The notes beneath the pieces were generated by a model. It was not told where the DNA came from, ran no database searches, and saw nothing but the letters and a program-made list of their open reading frames with translations. A program made the translations under genes and the position numbers. A stretch of 64,000 nucleotides of DNA from contig CAWIMV010000001.1 of NCBI GenBank assembly GCA_963837325.1, positions 1,426,001 through 1,490,000 on the forward strand, given 5' to 3'. The stretch comes from CAVQKZ01 sp963837325 (GTDB lineage Bacteria > Actinomycetota > Actinomycetes > Mycobacteriales > Jatrophihabitantaceae). Shown piece after piece: positions 37,060 to 45,893 of the stretch; the stretch's first letter is position 1; every line of letters begins with the position of its first letter.

Positions 37060-37544
37060 GCCACTACGGCCCGCTCGCGCCACCTTGGTAGCGACTCCTC
37101 GAAGCGCTCGTCCCAGAGCGTCGCCGGCGCGGGACCGCCGAGTTCATGCACCAGCTCGCCGCCGAGATAGGCCTCCCAGCCCGCGCCGTACCCGACCGTG
37201 GACGAGCCCAGGCCGCGGTGCTCGAGCACCAGTCTGGTGTGCGCAGCGTCGAGCGCCTCAATCTCGACGCGCAAGACGCTGCCCGCCACGCCCTCGAACT
37301 GCCAGGACAACTCGAGCAGTCGCGGCCGGTCGGCCGCCATCACCGCCACGTCCGCCCACTCGCCGGCACCGTCGCCGAGGGTGAGCCGGACCGGCCCTGA
37401 CCCGCCGAGGATCGGCCCCGCCGGCGTCCCCAGCCAACGGGCCAGGCGCTCCGGCGCGGTCCAGGCGTCCCACACGTCGTCTGATGTGGCGGCGTATTCG
37501 CGTTCCAGACGCACAGTGCCGTCGGCGCGGAATTCATCGGTCAC
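37032..37544 (-). CDS. SRPBCC (AHSA1-like) domain protein
   Basis: 170 aa. VRLEREYAATSDDVWDAWTAPERLARWLG is the usual opening of activator-of-Hsp90-ATPase-like START-fold proteins (parts: REYAATSDDVWDAWT and RLARWLG), and the end GWEAYLGGELVHELGG matches the C-terminal helix over the ligand cavity. Such proteins are commonly paired with an ArsR repressor; here the regulator gene lies directly upstream and overlaps it by 11 bp. The ligand is unknown. The 3' end overlaps treY by 28 bp on the other strand. Confidence 0.87.
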   Translation of the reverse strand: MTDEFRADGTVRLEREYAATSDDVWDAWTAPERLARWLGTPAGPILGGSGPVRLTLGDGAGEWADVAVMAADRPRLLELSWQFEGVAGSVLRVEIEALDAAHTRLVLEHRGLGSSTVGYGAGWEAYLGGELVHELGGPAPATLWDERFEESLPRWRERAVVAQRTSSATG

Positions 37545-37824
37545 GGTGGCCTCTTCTCAGTTCGGTGTCCAGAGCGTCCAGTCGTTGCCGCAGCCAGTTC
37601 TCGGCGTCGGCCAACGGATCGCGACGCAGCACGTACACCCGGCGGGTTCCCTCGGCGCGGACGTCGACGAAGCCTGCTTCCCGAAGCAGCCGTAGGTGCC
37701 GCGACACCGCGGGCCGGGAGTGTTCGAACTGCGCGGCGATCTCGCCTGCGGTGAGCTCGTGTGCGGAGAGAAGCTCGACTACGCGACGTCGGGTCGGGTC
37801 AGCCAGCGCCTCTAGAGCGTCCAC
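37534..37824 (-). CDS. ArsR-family transcriptional regulator
   Basis: 96 aa winged helix. ALEALADPTRRRVVELLSAHELTAGEIAAQF is the typical N-terminal part (shown in parts: LADPTRRRVVELL and LTAGEIAAQF), then HSRPAVSRHLRLLREAGFVDVRAEG is the recognition helix region, and GTRRVYVLRRDPL the wing. No ArsR metal-binding CxC is present, so it is of the non-metal, AHSA1-linked subgroup. It overlaps the SRPBCC gene by 11 bp, and probably represses that pair. Self-regulation is likely but no operator is clear in the 43 bp to ppk2. Confidence 0.9.
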   Translation of the reverse strand: MDALEALADPTRRRVVELLSAHELTAGEIAAQFEHSRPAVSRHLRLLREAGFVDVRAEGTRRVYVLRRDPLADAENWLRQRLDALDTELRRGHRDR

Positions 37825-37867
37825 ATTCGATTACGTAACCAGACGTTGACATTCCTGTCAACGGGCG

Positions 37868-38710
37868 TCAGTTGGGCGGCTGGAGCCGCTCGCGGAGGGC
37901 TTCGACGTCGAGGGCCGGGCACGGGTACTGGGGGTCAAGCTCCTCGAGCGTCTCGCGCAGCAGTTCGGCCACGGCCCAGTTGCGGTACTTCTTCGAGTCA
38001 CTGGGCACGACGTACCAGGGCGCTGCCGGAGTGTTGCAGTTGGCCAGCATTCCTTCGAACGCGGCGATGTACTCCGACCAGTGCGCCCGCTCGGCAACGT
38101 CGTCGACGTTGAACTTCCAGTGCTTGTCGGGGTTGTCGAGCCGGGCCAGCAAGCGCTCGCGCTGGGTGTCGTACGAGATGTGCAGGAAGCACTTGAGCAC
38201 CGTGGTGCCGGCCGCGGCGATCTCGGCCTCGAACTCATTGATCTGGGCATAGCGCGCCTCCCACTCGGACGCGGGAATGAGCCGGTGCACGCGCGGCACC
38301 AGCACGTCCTCGTAGTGCGAGCGGTCGAAGACACCGATGACGCCTGGCCCGGGCAGTTTCTGCCGGATCCGCCACAGGAAGTCGTGCGCGGCCTCCTCGG
38401 GCGTCGGCTTCTTGAACGCCGTGTACTGCACGCCGATCGGGCCGCACAAGCCGACCACGTGCTCGGTGACACCGCCCTTGCCCGCCGTGTCGATCCCCTG
38501 CAGGACGAGCAGGATCCGCCGCCGACCACCCGTGGTGGACTCTGCCCACAGCCGCTCCTGCAGATCCGGCAGGTGGGCCGCGTTACTGAGCTTTGCCAGT
38601 TGCTTCTTGCCCGGCTGCATCGGTTGGGCCGCCGGGTCGTAGCCGGCGAGCACGACCGGGCCGGCCCGGAGGGCAAGCTCGGCCCGGATGGAGCTGCTGT
38701 CCCGACCCAT
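37868..38710 (-). CDS. ppk2: polyphosphate kinase 2 family protein
   Basis: 280 aa, the usual length of a single-domain PPK2. Walker A LQGIDTAGKGG (about residues 71-80), Walker B FDRSHYEDVLVPR and the lid region with conserved Arg are present; the N-terminus has PMQPGKKQLAKL. PPK2 enzymes transfer phosphate between polyphosphate and AMP, ADP or GDP; which class this is cannot be read off here. ATG 38710 is 36 bp from the divergent treZ GTG. It sits between treY and treZ on the opposite strand. Confidence 0.9.
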   Translation of the reverse strand: MGRDSSSIRAELALRAGPVVLAGYDPAAQPMQPGKKQLAKLSNAAHLPDLQERLWAESTTGGRRRILLVLQGIDTAGKGGVTEHVVGLCGPIGVQYTAFKKPTPEEAAHDFLWRIRQKLPGPGVIGVFDRSHYEDVLVPRVHRLIPASEWEARYAQINEFEAEIAAAGTTVLKCFLHISYDTQRERLLARLDNPDKHWKFNVDDVAERAHWSEYIAAFEGMLANCNTPAAPWYVVPSDSKKYRNWAVAELLRETLEELDPQYPCPALDVEALRERLQPPN

Positions 38711-38746
38711 GACGGTCAGCGTACTGGCGCATGGCAGGGTGGATCC

Positions 38747-40465
38747 GTGGCAGCAATCGGTGTCTGGGCGCCCAACGCGGCGCGAGTACGAGCGGTCGTC
38801 TCCGGCGCTGTCGTCGAGCTGGGCTCCGATGAGGACAACTGGTGGTCCGGCCCAGAAGTGCCGCCCGGCACCGATTACGCCTTCCTCCTCGACGACAGTG
38901 CCGAACCGGTGCCGGACCCGGCCTCGCGGTGGCAGCCCGATGGCGTGCACGGCACCAGTCGGGTGTACGACCAGGACGCCTACCGCTGGGGCGACACGGC
39001 CTGGCCCGGCCGGGCGCTGCCCGGTGCGGTCATCTACGAACTGCACATCGGCACGTTCACTCCCGGCGCGACTCTCGACTCGGCGATCGAGCGGCTCGAT
39101 CACCTCGTGTCGTTGGGCATAACGCACGTCGAACTGCTGCCGGTCAACGCCGTGAACGGGGTCTGGAACTGGGGCTACGACGGCGTTGCCTGGTACGCGG
39201 TGCACCAGCCGTACGGTGGCCCGGACGCGTTGAAACGCTTCGTCGACGCCTGCCACGCCCGCGGCCTGGCCGTGGTGCTCGACGTCGTCTACAACCATCT
39301 CGGCCCGTCCGGGAACTACCTGCCGCGGTTCGGCCCCTACCTGAAATCCGGCCGCAACACCTGGGGTGACCTCGTCAACGTCGAAGAGCAGCACGTGCGC
39401 CGCTTCATCATCGACAACGCGCTGATGTGGCTGCGCGAATTCCACCTCGATGCACTGCGCCTCGACGCAGTGCACGCGCTGCAGGACGATTCGCCGACCC
39501 ACATCCTGGCCGAACTTTCGGCCGAGGTCGACGCACTGGCGACCGATCTCGGCCGGCCGCTGACTCTCATCGCTGAATCTGACCTGAACGACCCGCTGAT
39601 GATCACCCCGCGCTCGGCCGGCGGCTACGGCTTGACCGCCCAGTGGGACGACGACGTGCACCACGCCCTGCACGCGCTACTCACCGGCGAGACCCAGGGC
39701 TATTACTGCGACTTCGGGTCGCTGCCAGTGCTGGCCAAGGTGCTCACGTCGGCGTTCCTGCACGACGGCACCTACTCGACGTTCCGGGGCCGTCCGCACG
39801 GCAAACCGGTCGACCGCGCGATTACCCCCGGCGACCGGTTCGTGGTCTGCCTGCAGAACCATGATCAGGTCGGCAACCGGGCCGTCGGTGACCGACTGCC
39901 CGAGCTCACCTCCACGGGTCTGCTGCGGGTCGGCGCGGTACTGCTGCTGACCTCGGCATTCACGCCCATGCTGTGGATGGGCGAGGAATGGGCCGCGAGC
40001 ACCCGCTGGCCGTTCTTCACATCGCATCCCGAACCGGAGCTGGCCGAAGCCACCGGCAAGGGCCGCCTCGAGGAGTTCTCGACCCACGGTTGGGACGTCG
40101 AGCAGATGATCGACCCCCAGGACCCGACCGCCTACCGCAGCGCGATCCTGGACTGGTCCGAGCCGTCGGCCGCACCACACGCGGATGTTCTCGACCTTTA
40201 CCGGCGGCTGATCGCGCTGCGCCGCACCGAGCCCGACCTCGCCGATCCGGACCTGGCCCGGATCGCGATCGACTACGACGATGACGCGCGCTGGCTGGTC
40301 ATGCGTCGGGGGGCGCTGCGCGTGGTGGTCAACCTCGGCTCGGACGAACAACACATCCCTGTGGCGGCGGAGGAGATGCTGCTGGCGACGGACAAGGCAG
40401 AACTGGTTGGCGACGACGTACTGCTGGCGCCGGAGTCCGCTGCAATCGTGCGGCTCAACGCCTGA
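38747..40465 (+). CDS. treZ: maltooligosyltrehalose trehalohydrolase
   Basis: 572 aa from GTG 38747. It cuts trehalose from the end made by TreY. N-terminal E-set domain (IGVWAPNAARVRAV), then the GH13 barrel with VIYELHIGTFTPGATLD, LDVVYNHLGPSGNYLP, LDALRLDAVHALQDD (nucleophile Asp), LIAESDLNDP (acid Glu) and LQNHDQVGNRAVGD (Asp). TPMLWMGEEWAAS is also characteristic. It is separated from treXY by a three-gene block on the other strand, so it needs its own promoter in the 36 bp shared with ppk2. Confidence 0.95.
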   Translation: MAAIGVWAPNAARVRAVVSGAVVELGSDEDNWWSGPEVPPGTDYAFLLDDSAEPVPDPASRWQPDGVHGTSRVYDQDAYRWGDTAWPGRALPGAVIYELHIGTFTPGATLDSAIERLDHLVSLGITHVELLPVNAVNGVWNWGYDGVAWYAVHQPYGGPDALKRFVDACHARGLAVVLDVVYNHLGPSGNYLPRFGPYLKSGRNTWGDLVNVEEQHVRRFIIDNALMWLREFHLDALRLDAVHALQDDSPTHILAELSAEVDALATDLGRPLTLIAESDLNDPLMITPRSAGGYGLTAQWDDDVHHALHALLTGETQGYYCDFGSLPVLAKVLTSAFLHDGTYSTFRGRPHGKPVDRAITPGDRFVVCLQNHDQVGNRAVGDRLPELTSTGLLRVGAVLLLTSAFTPMLWMGEEWAASTRWPFFTSHPEPELAEATGKGRLEEFSTHGWDVEQMIDPQDPTAYRSAILDWSEPSAAPHADVLDLYRRLIALRRTEPDLADPDLARIAIDYDDDARWLVMRRGALRVVVNLGSDEQHIPVAAEEMLLATDKAELVGDDVLLAPESAAIVRLNA

Positions 40466-40477
40466 TCGCGGCCGCGA

Positions 40478-40756
40478 TCAGATCTCGCCGACGACGACGC
40501 CGGGCATCGGCTCCTCGACCCGCACGACCGTTGTCTCCGGCGCTCGGCCCGCCTCGGACTTCCACGTGTCGAGCAGCGTGTTGGAGAACGCCTGCGCGAT
40601 GTCGAAATTCTCGAACGGACCGACCGCTCGGGGCGCCGACAGCAACTGGCCCTGATCGGTGAGCAGCACGACGAACACATCGCCTCCAGATCTGATTACC
40701 ACCGTTGCCGGCCAACCTACCGAAACTTCACTATTCGGCGCCGGGACATATGTCAC
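40478..40756 (-). CDS. hypothetical protein (92 aa)
   Basis: 92 aa from GTG 40756. No known domain. It has a beta-strand-like middle (ATVVIRSGGDVFVVLLTDQG) and an alpha-helical stretch (NFDIAQAFSNTLLDTWKSEAG). No signal peptide or membrane segment. It ends 12 bp from the treZ stop, convergent. An EcsC-like gene starts upstream on the same strand (16 bp between), so the two may be cotranscribed. Codon use is like its neighbours, which supports a real gene. Confidence 0.55.
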   Translation of the reverse strand: MTYVPAPNSEVSVGWPATVVIRSGGDVFVVLLTDQGQLLSAPRAVGPFENFDIAQAFSNTLLDTWKSEAGRAPETTVVRVEEPMPGVVVGEI

Positions 40757-40772
40757 GAATCAGGGACAGCCC

Positions 40773-41492
40773 CTATCGCCGTCCGTCGGGTTCGGGGGCC
40801 GGAGCCACATCGATAACCCTCGGTGCCAGCACGGCCGGGGCCGGGCCGAACGCACGCCGGGCCGCCGTGATCGCGGTACGGGCGAGAGCCGCGTTTCCCG
40901 CCGCGCCGATACCGGCACCGATGCCCAACGGCAGCGCCCGCCCGACGAGCAGCGCGCCCTGCCGCGCGCCGAACCGGGTCAAGAGCAGATGCGCCAGCCG
41001 GCTGTTGACGCCGGCGATCTTGTCCCGTGAGGTCGTCCGACTGATGACCTGGGCCCAGTGGTGCCCGGGCCCCGCGGCGCCCTCGAGCGCGATCGCCGCG
41101 CCCTCCCCCAGCAGGACGGCAAGGACGAGTGCTCGCCGCACCTCTGGATCGCTCACCGGGACGCCGTGCACCTCGGCCACCGCAAGGACGTACATCGCCG
41201 TGGCAGATACGAATCCGGCCACCTCGGCCGCGCCGGTCGCGATGGCCGTACCCGTGCCGACGCCGGGAATCGCCGCCGCGGCCCCGGAGGCTCCGCCGAT
41301 GCCCACGGCCGCCGCCAGGTATCGCCGTTCGAGCTGCTCGATGATCTCGGCCGGGGTGGCACCGGGCCGTTTGCTCCGAACCCGATCGAGGTAGGCCAGC
41401 ACAACTGGACGCTGAATACTCAGCGCCTTGTCCAGTGCAGTGTCGAGCGCGTGCTCGACCGACTTCGGCACCCGCACCGGTTTGTTGCCCAC
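40773..41492 (-). CDS. EcsC-like hydrophobic protein of unknown function
   Basis: 239 aa from GTG 41492. The N-terminal half is helical and charged (VPKSVEHALDTALDKALSI and RPVVLAYLDRVRSKRPG), followed by Gly/Ala-rich hydrophobic segments (ATPAEIIEQLERRYL, then AAAVGIGGASGAAAAIPGVG and further), and a final Ala-rich helix. This resembles EcsC-type proteins of actinobacteria, but the match is weak. GTG 41492 (GGGGG nearby) is preferred; the frame could begin at GTG 41549. Divergent from the RibD-C gene. Membrane association is likely, function unknown. Confidence 0.6.
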   Translation of the reverse strand: MGNKPVRVPKSVEHALDTALDKALSIQRPVVLAYLDRVRSKRPGATPAEIIEQLERRYLAAAVGIGGASGAAAAIPGVGTGTAIATGAAEVAGFVSATAMYVLAVAEVHGVPVSDPEVRRALVLAVLLGEGAAIALEGAAGPGHHWAQVISRTTSRDKIAGVNSRLAHLLLTRFGARQGALLVGRALPLGIGAGIGAAGNAALARTAITAARRAFGPAPAVLAPRVIDVAPAPEPDGRR

Positions 41493-41596
41493 GCCGCCCC
41501 CATCTGATCTGCTGGCCCCACCAGCATGCCCGCCCGCGTCGCTGACCACACAAGGTCGCCAGGATGGCCACGGGGATCACATGCTGAGATGAGGGC

Positions 41597-42337
41597 ATGC
41601 GCGCCCTGCTTCCGGAGCCGGTCGAAGACGTCGACGTCCACGCCTTCTACGCCGACCGCTGGCTCGACGACGGTGGCCTCCGGGTGAATTTCGTCGCCAG
41701 CGCCGACGGCGCGGCCACTGAGGACGGGCTGTCCCGCGGACTGCAGACACCAGGAGACAACCGGGTGTTCGCAGCGCTTCGCGATCTGGCCGATGTCGTT
41801 GTTGCCGGTGCGAACACTGTCCGAGCCGAGGGCTACGCGGCGATTACCGTCAGTCCCGGCCGCCGGAGCGTCCGACAGCGGCACGGCCTGCGTCCGACGC
41901 TGCCCACGGCGGTGATCAGCCGCTCATTGCGCCTCGACCCGGCCGACGAACTGTTCGTGAAGGCTCCCGCCGAGGCTCGGACCATCGTGTTGACCTGCGC
42001 GGCCGCCGATGCGGTGCAACGCGCCGGACTGGAACGGGTAGCCGATGTCATCGTCTGCGGGGACGAGACCGTCGACTTCGCCGCCGCCCGGATGGCGCTC
42101 CGGGAGCGGGGGCTGACTCGGGTGCTGTGTGAGGGCGGCTCGATCCTGTTCGCGCAACTGGCTGCCGCCGATGTCGTCGACGAGCTGTGTCTCAGCATGA
42201 CCCCGCTGCTTGCCGGGCCCGGTGCTCGGCGGATCGTTGCCGGCGAGCCGTGGCCGGACGGACCGGTCCCGCTTGCGCTCGCCGGTCTGCTCGAGGAGGA
42301 CGGTGCGTTGTTCTGCCGGTACCGCATCGAGCGCTGA
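41597..42337 (+). CDS. RibD C-terminal (dihydrofolate-reductase-like) reductase
   Basis: 246 aa. The fold of RibD-C or pyrimidine reductases is seen in LRVNFVASADGAATEDGLSRGLQTPGDNRVFAALRDLADVVVAGANTVRAEGY (parts: VNFVASADGAA, DNRVFAALRDLADVVVAGANTVRAEGY), then RVLCEGGSILFAQLAAADVVDELCLSM, the cofactor-binding segment. These NADPH enzymes reduce ribosylamino pyrimidines in riboflavin synthesis, but actinobacteria have stand-alone relatives of unknown substrate. No deaminase domain is fused. A TGAGAT lies 6 nt before the ATG. Confidence 0.85.
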   Translation: MRALLPEPVEDVDVHAFYADRWLDDGGLRVNFVASADGAATEDGLSRGLQTPGDNRVFAALRDLADVVVAGANTVRAEGYAAITVSPGRRSVRQRHGLRPTLPTAVISRSLRLDPADELFVKAPAEARTIVLTCAAADAVQRAGLERVADVIVCGDETVDFAAARMALRERGLTRVLCEGGSILFAQLAAADVVDELCLSMTPLLAGPGARRIVAGEPWPDGPVPLALAGLLEEDGALFCRYRIER

Positions 42338-42369
42338 CGAGCCGACCGCCCTGATCACTTCCGACCAGT

Positions 42370-42375
42370 CAGAAT
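42370..42375 (+). promoter_or_regulatory. candidate -10 box of the DNA ligase gene (leaderless pattern)
   Basis: CAGAAT is 6 nt upstream of ATG 42382, with no Shine-Dalgarno in between. Confidence 0.35.
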
Positions 42376-42381
42376 GAGCCC

Positions 42382-43482
42382 ATGAAACTTCCCGTCATGC
42401 CGCCCGTCGCACCGATGCTGGCCAAGTCGGTGCCCACCATCCCACCAGGCGCGTCTTACGAGCCCAAATGGGACGGCTTCAGAAGCATCATCTTTCGCGA
42501 CGGTGACGAGGTCGAGTTCGGCAGCCGCAACGAGAAGCCGATGACCCGCTACTTCCCCGAACTGGTCGAGGCCGTGAAGGCCGAGCTTCCCGAACGCTGC
42601 GTCCTCGACGGCGAGATCGTGATCGCCACCGACGCGGGACTCGACTTCGAGGCGCTTCAACAGCGCGTCCATCCGGCCAAGTCGCGGGTGACGCTGCTCA
42701 GCGAGCGGACCCCGGCGTCGTTCATCGCCTTCGACCTGCTCGCGCTCGGCGACCAGGACTACACCGGTCAACCGTTCGCCGCCCGTCGTTCCGCGTTGGA
42801 GGGTGCGCTGTCCTCGGCCGGCGTCTCGATCCACCTCACGCCGACCACCACCGACCTCGACGAGGCCCAGAACTGGTTCACCGAATTCGAGGGAGCCGGG
42901 CTCGACGGTGTGATTGCCAAGCCGCTCGCCATCACCTATCAGCAGGACAAGCGGGTGATGTTCAAGATCAAACACACCCGCACCGCGGATTGCGTGCTCG
43001 CCGGCTTCCGCTGGCACAAGACCTCGAACGACGCGAACCCGCTCGTCGGCTCACTGCTGCTCGGCCTCTACAACGAAGAGCACAAGCTGCAGCACGTCGG
43101 CGTCGTCGGCGCCTTCACCGCGGCCCGCCGCGCCGAGCTCGTCGGTGAGCTCGAACCGCTGCTACTCGGCGACGGAGAACCTCACCCCTGGCAGGAGTGG
43201 GCCAACGCGGAGGCCCACCAGGGCCAGCGGCTGCCGGGCAGCGTCAGCCGCTGGAACGCGACCAAGGACCTCTCGTTTGTCCCCCTGCGCCCCGCCCGGG
43301 TCCTCGAGGTCAAGTACGAGCACATGGAGGGCACCCGGTTCCGCCACCTCGCCCACTTCATCCGCTGGCGCGACGACCGGACTCCGGAGTCCTGCACTTA
43401 CGAACAGCTCGAACAGCCCGTCACCTTCCAACTCGACGACATCGTCCCCGGTCTGGGAAGCGGGCCGGCCGACCGGCAATGA
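42382..43482 (+). CDS. ATP-dependent DNA ligase (LigC/LigD-ligase type)
   Basis: 366 aa with adenylation and OB-fold domains. Motif I EPKWDGFR supplies the Lys that is adenylated (about residue 29), motif III FIAFDLLAL, motif IV GLDGVIAKPLAI, motif V-like MFKIKHTRTADCV, and the OB-fold HVGVVGAFTAARRAELV is present. LigC enzymes seal nicks with ATP and act in NHEJ or base excision repair. It has no polymerase or nuclease domain; a LigD-type polymerase domain gene is at 53.8 kb. Ku is absent from the window. Signal CAGAAT lies 6 nt before the ATG. Confidence 0.92.
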   Translation: MKLPVMPPVAPMLAKSVPTIPPGASYEPKWDGFRSIIFRDGDEVEFGSRNEKPMTRYFPELVEAVKAELPERCVLDGEIVIATDAGLDFEALQQRVHPAKSRVTLLSERTPASFIAFDLLALGDQDYTGQPFAARRSALEGALSSAGVSIHLTPTTTDLDEAQNWFTEFEGAGLDGVIAKPLAITYQQDKRVMFKIKHTRTADCVLAGFRWHKTSNDANPLVGSLLLGLYNEEHKLQHVGVVGAFTAARRAELVGELEPLLLGDGEPHPWQEWANAEAHQGQRLPGSVSRWNATKDLSFVPLRPARVLEVKYEHMEGTRFRHLAHFIRWRDDRTPESCTYEQLEQPVTFQLDDIVPGLGSGPADRQ

Positions 43483-43551
43483 GCGTGCGTGGCCCAATGC
43501 ACGCGCTCGCCACCGCCGGTTGATCTGAAGTCGGGAACGGGCGCAGGTACC

Positions 43552-45147
43552 GTGCATGTCGTGCCCGCGCGACGACAAGGACCCCTGGTCCGCCGCATAC
43601 TCGCGGCACTCGCGGTGGCCGTGACGGCACTGAGCGCCTGCACCGCCACCGTCTCGGGCCACGGGGCGGCCCGGACGAGCACCGGGTCGGCGCGTCCGGT
43701 ACCGCAGTCGCCGCCCAGCCCCGACCAGGAACCGGCCACCTTTACCGATTGCAGCTCGCTGTTCAACCTGGATTCGCTGAGCTTCCCGGCTGGTCGCAAG
43801 GATCGGCTGTCGTTCGGGTGCGCCCGCATAAACGTGCCCCTGGACTACGCGAACCCGAGCGGCCGGACCATCTCGCTCGAGCTGGTCAAGGTCCACGACA
43901 GCAGCAATCCCACGGGCAACGCGCTCGTCGTCAATCCCGGCGGTCCCGGCGGCTCCGGCGTCAAGACCGCCGTCGGTCTCGCAGCTCGGGTCTCGGACAA
44001 GGTGCTCTCGCACTTCGACCTGCTCGGCTTCGATCCGCGGGGCGTCGGCCTGTCCAGCGCGATCTCCTGCGTCAGCGACAGTGAGAAGGACAAGCTCAAC
44101 TCGGCCGCACCCAACATGCTGACCGCGGCCGGACTGGCCGAGGCCAAGCAGCTGGCCCAGGGTGTGGCGTCGGGCTGTGACGCGAAGCACGGTGCGGCGC
44201 TGGCCGACTTCAACACGGTCCAGACCGCCAAGGACATGGACCGCGTACGCCAAGCCGTGGCGAACAACCAGTTGAACTACCTGGGCTTCTCCTATGGCAC
44301 CGAACTCGGGTCGGTATACGCCCATCTTTTCCCCGAGCACGTCCGGGTCGCGGTCCTGGACGGCGCCGTGAACCCACTGACCGAGGGCATCACCGCGTTC
44401 GCCGACCAGCTCCGCGGCTTCGAAGATGCCTTCGACCAGTTCGCCGCCGATTGCCGCAGGCGCGCGGAATGCAAGGCGCTCGGCAGTCCGCGCGAGGTCG
44501 TCTACTCGATCGTCAAGCGCGCGAACGAGAACCCGCTCAAGAGCAGCGACTCGAGCGACACGCGCCGGGCGACCGGCTCCAACGTGCTCACCGGCGTGTT
44601 GTCCGCCCTGTATTCCCAGGACGAATGGCCCACGCTCGGGCAGGCCCTGCTCGACGCCCGACGCGGCGACGCCAAGTCCCTGTTCGCGCTCGCCGACAAC
44701 TACAGCCAGCGCGGGGCCGACGGTCACTACTCGAACATCTATGACGCGAACACGACGATCAGCTGCAACGACTCCAAACCCGGGCCGAGCGACGCCACCA
44801 TCAAGGCCACCGCCATCAAGTGGGTGCGCTCGTACCCGATGTTCGGAGGTTGGGCCGCGGCGTCGTTGTTCTCGTGCCAGGTGTGGCAGCCAAAGCGGAC
44901 CCCGGTGCCGCGACCGGTCGCCGATACGCCGCAGCGGGTGCTCGTCGTCGGCAACCTGCATGATCCGGCCACCCCGTACCAGGGGGCGAAGGATCTCGCC
45001 AAGACCATGGGCAATGCCGAACTGCTCACCTGGGATGGCGAAGGACACACGTCGTACCTGAAAGGCAGCTCGTGCGTGGACAAGTACGTGGACGACTACT
45101 TGGTCGCCGGCACGCTGCCCCCGCCGAACACGACCTGCGCGCGATGA
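43552..45147 (+). CDS. secreted S33-type alpha/beta hydrolase, tripeptidyl aminopeptidase-like lipoprotein
   Basis: 531 aa. The N-terminus has a signal segment ending in a lipobox (LSAC), so a lipoprotein. The alpha/beta hydrolase domain has the oxyanion loop NPGGPGGSGV, the nucleophile LGFSYGTELGSVYA, Asp in GNLHDPATPYQGA and His in DGEGHTSYLKGSSC. This is the tripeptidyl aminopeptidase family, which trims peptides outside the cell. GTG 43552 or GTG 43561 are both possible starts. The downstream alpha/beta hydrolase gene overlaps its stop by 4 bp. Confidence 0.9.
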   Translation: MHVVPARRQGPLVRRILAALAVAVTALSACTATVSGHGAARTSTGSARPVPQSPPSPDQEPATFTDCSSLFNLDSLSFPAGRKDRLSFGCARINVPLDYANPSGRTISLELVKVHDSSNPTGNALVVNPGGPGGSGVKTAVGLAARVSDKVLSHFDLLGFDPRGVGLSSAISCVSDSEKDKLNSAAPNMLTAAGLAEAKQLAQGVASGCDAKHGAALADFNTVQTAKDMDRVRQAVANNQLNYLGFSYGTELGSVYAHLFPEHVRVAVLDGAVNPLTEGITAFADQLRGFEDAFDQFAADCRRRAECKALGSPREVVYSIVKRANENPLKSSDSSDTRRATGSNVLTGVLSALYSQDEWPTLGQALLDARRGDAKSLFALADNYSQRGADGHYSNIYDANTTISCNDSKPGPSDATIKATAIKWVRSYPMFGGWAAASLFSCQVWQPKRTPVPRPVADTPQRVLVVGNLHDPATPYQGAKDLAKTMGNAELLTWDGEGHTSYLKGSSCVDKYVDDYLVAGTLPPPNTTCAR

Positions 45148-45851
45148 GCCCGCAGCCTGCGTTGAACGTGCAGCGGCCCGGCCGCCGTCCGGTTCGAGCA
45201 GTCGCCCTCGTGCTCCACGGCGGTCGCTCGCACGGCACCGGGCCGGTACGCCCCTCGCAACTCGCCGTGCTGCGGATGGTGCCGTTCGCCACGGCGCTGC
45301 AGCGAGCCGGGCGCTCCGACGGCCTGGCCGTGGCCCGGTTGCGCTACGTCCAGCGCGGTTGGAACGGTGCCGCGCAGGCCCCGCTGGCCGACGTCCGCTG
45401 GGCGTTGGGTGAGCTGCAACGTCGCTTCCCCGGCGCACCGGTGGCCCTTGTCGGGCACTCGATGGGCGGCCGGGCCGCGCTCTATGTGGCCGGCTACCCC
45501 AGCGTCGAGGCGGTGGTCGCGCTCGCCCCGTGGCTGGAACAGGGCGACCCGGCCAGCCAGCTCGCGGGCCGGCGCTTGCTCATCGCGCACGGCACCCGCG
45601 ACCGCATGACCAGTGCAGCGGCATCGGCGGCCTATGCCCGAACGGCGAGCCGCGTGGCCGCCTCGGTCAGCTTCGTCAGCGTCGAGGACGAGCGGCACGC
45701 GATGATCCGGCGGGCCCGGGTCTGGCACGAGCTGACGACCGGATTTGTCCTCGGCGTCCTGTGTGCCCGGCAACCGTCGGGAACCGTGGAGCCCCAGCTG
45801 ACGAATGTCTTGACGAAGGCCCTTGCCGGACAGGCCTCGCTCGTCGTCTGA
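45144..45851 (+). CDS. alpha/beta hydrolase
   Basis: 235 aa from ATG 45144. AVALVLHGGRSHG has the oxyanion loop, VALVGHSMGGRAALYVAG the nucleophile Ser, LIAHGTRDRMTSA the Asp, and VEDERHAMIRRARVW the likely His. It is cytosolic; no signal peptide. Overlaps the S33 lipoprotein gene by 4 bp (ATGA), so the two are translated together. The substrate is unknown. Confidence 0.88.
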   Translation: MSPQPALNVQRPGRRPVRAVALVLHGGRSHGTGPVRPSQLAVLRMVPFATALQRAGRSDGLAVARLRYVQRGWNGAAQAPLADVRWALGELQRRFPGAPVALVGHSMGGRAALYVAGYPSVEAVVALAPWLEQGDPASQLAGRRLLIAHGTRDRMTSAAASAAYARTASRVAASVSFVSVEDERHAMIRRARVWHELTTGFVLGVLCARQPSGTVEPQLTNVLTKALAGQASLVV

Positions 45852-45893
45852 TTGACCCGCGTTCGGAATATGAGCGGCCAGAGGGGAATGCGC

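Noticed and set aside
34696..37083. 795-codon minus-strand frame over treY
   Set aside because: Antisense shadow; treY on the plus strand carries all GH13 motifs.
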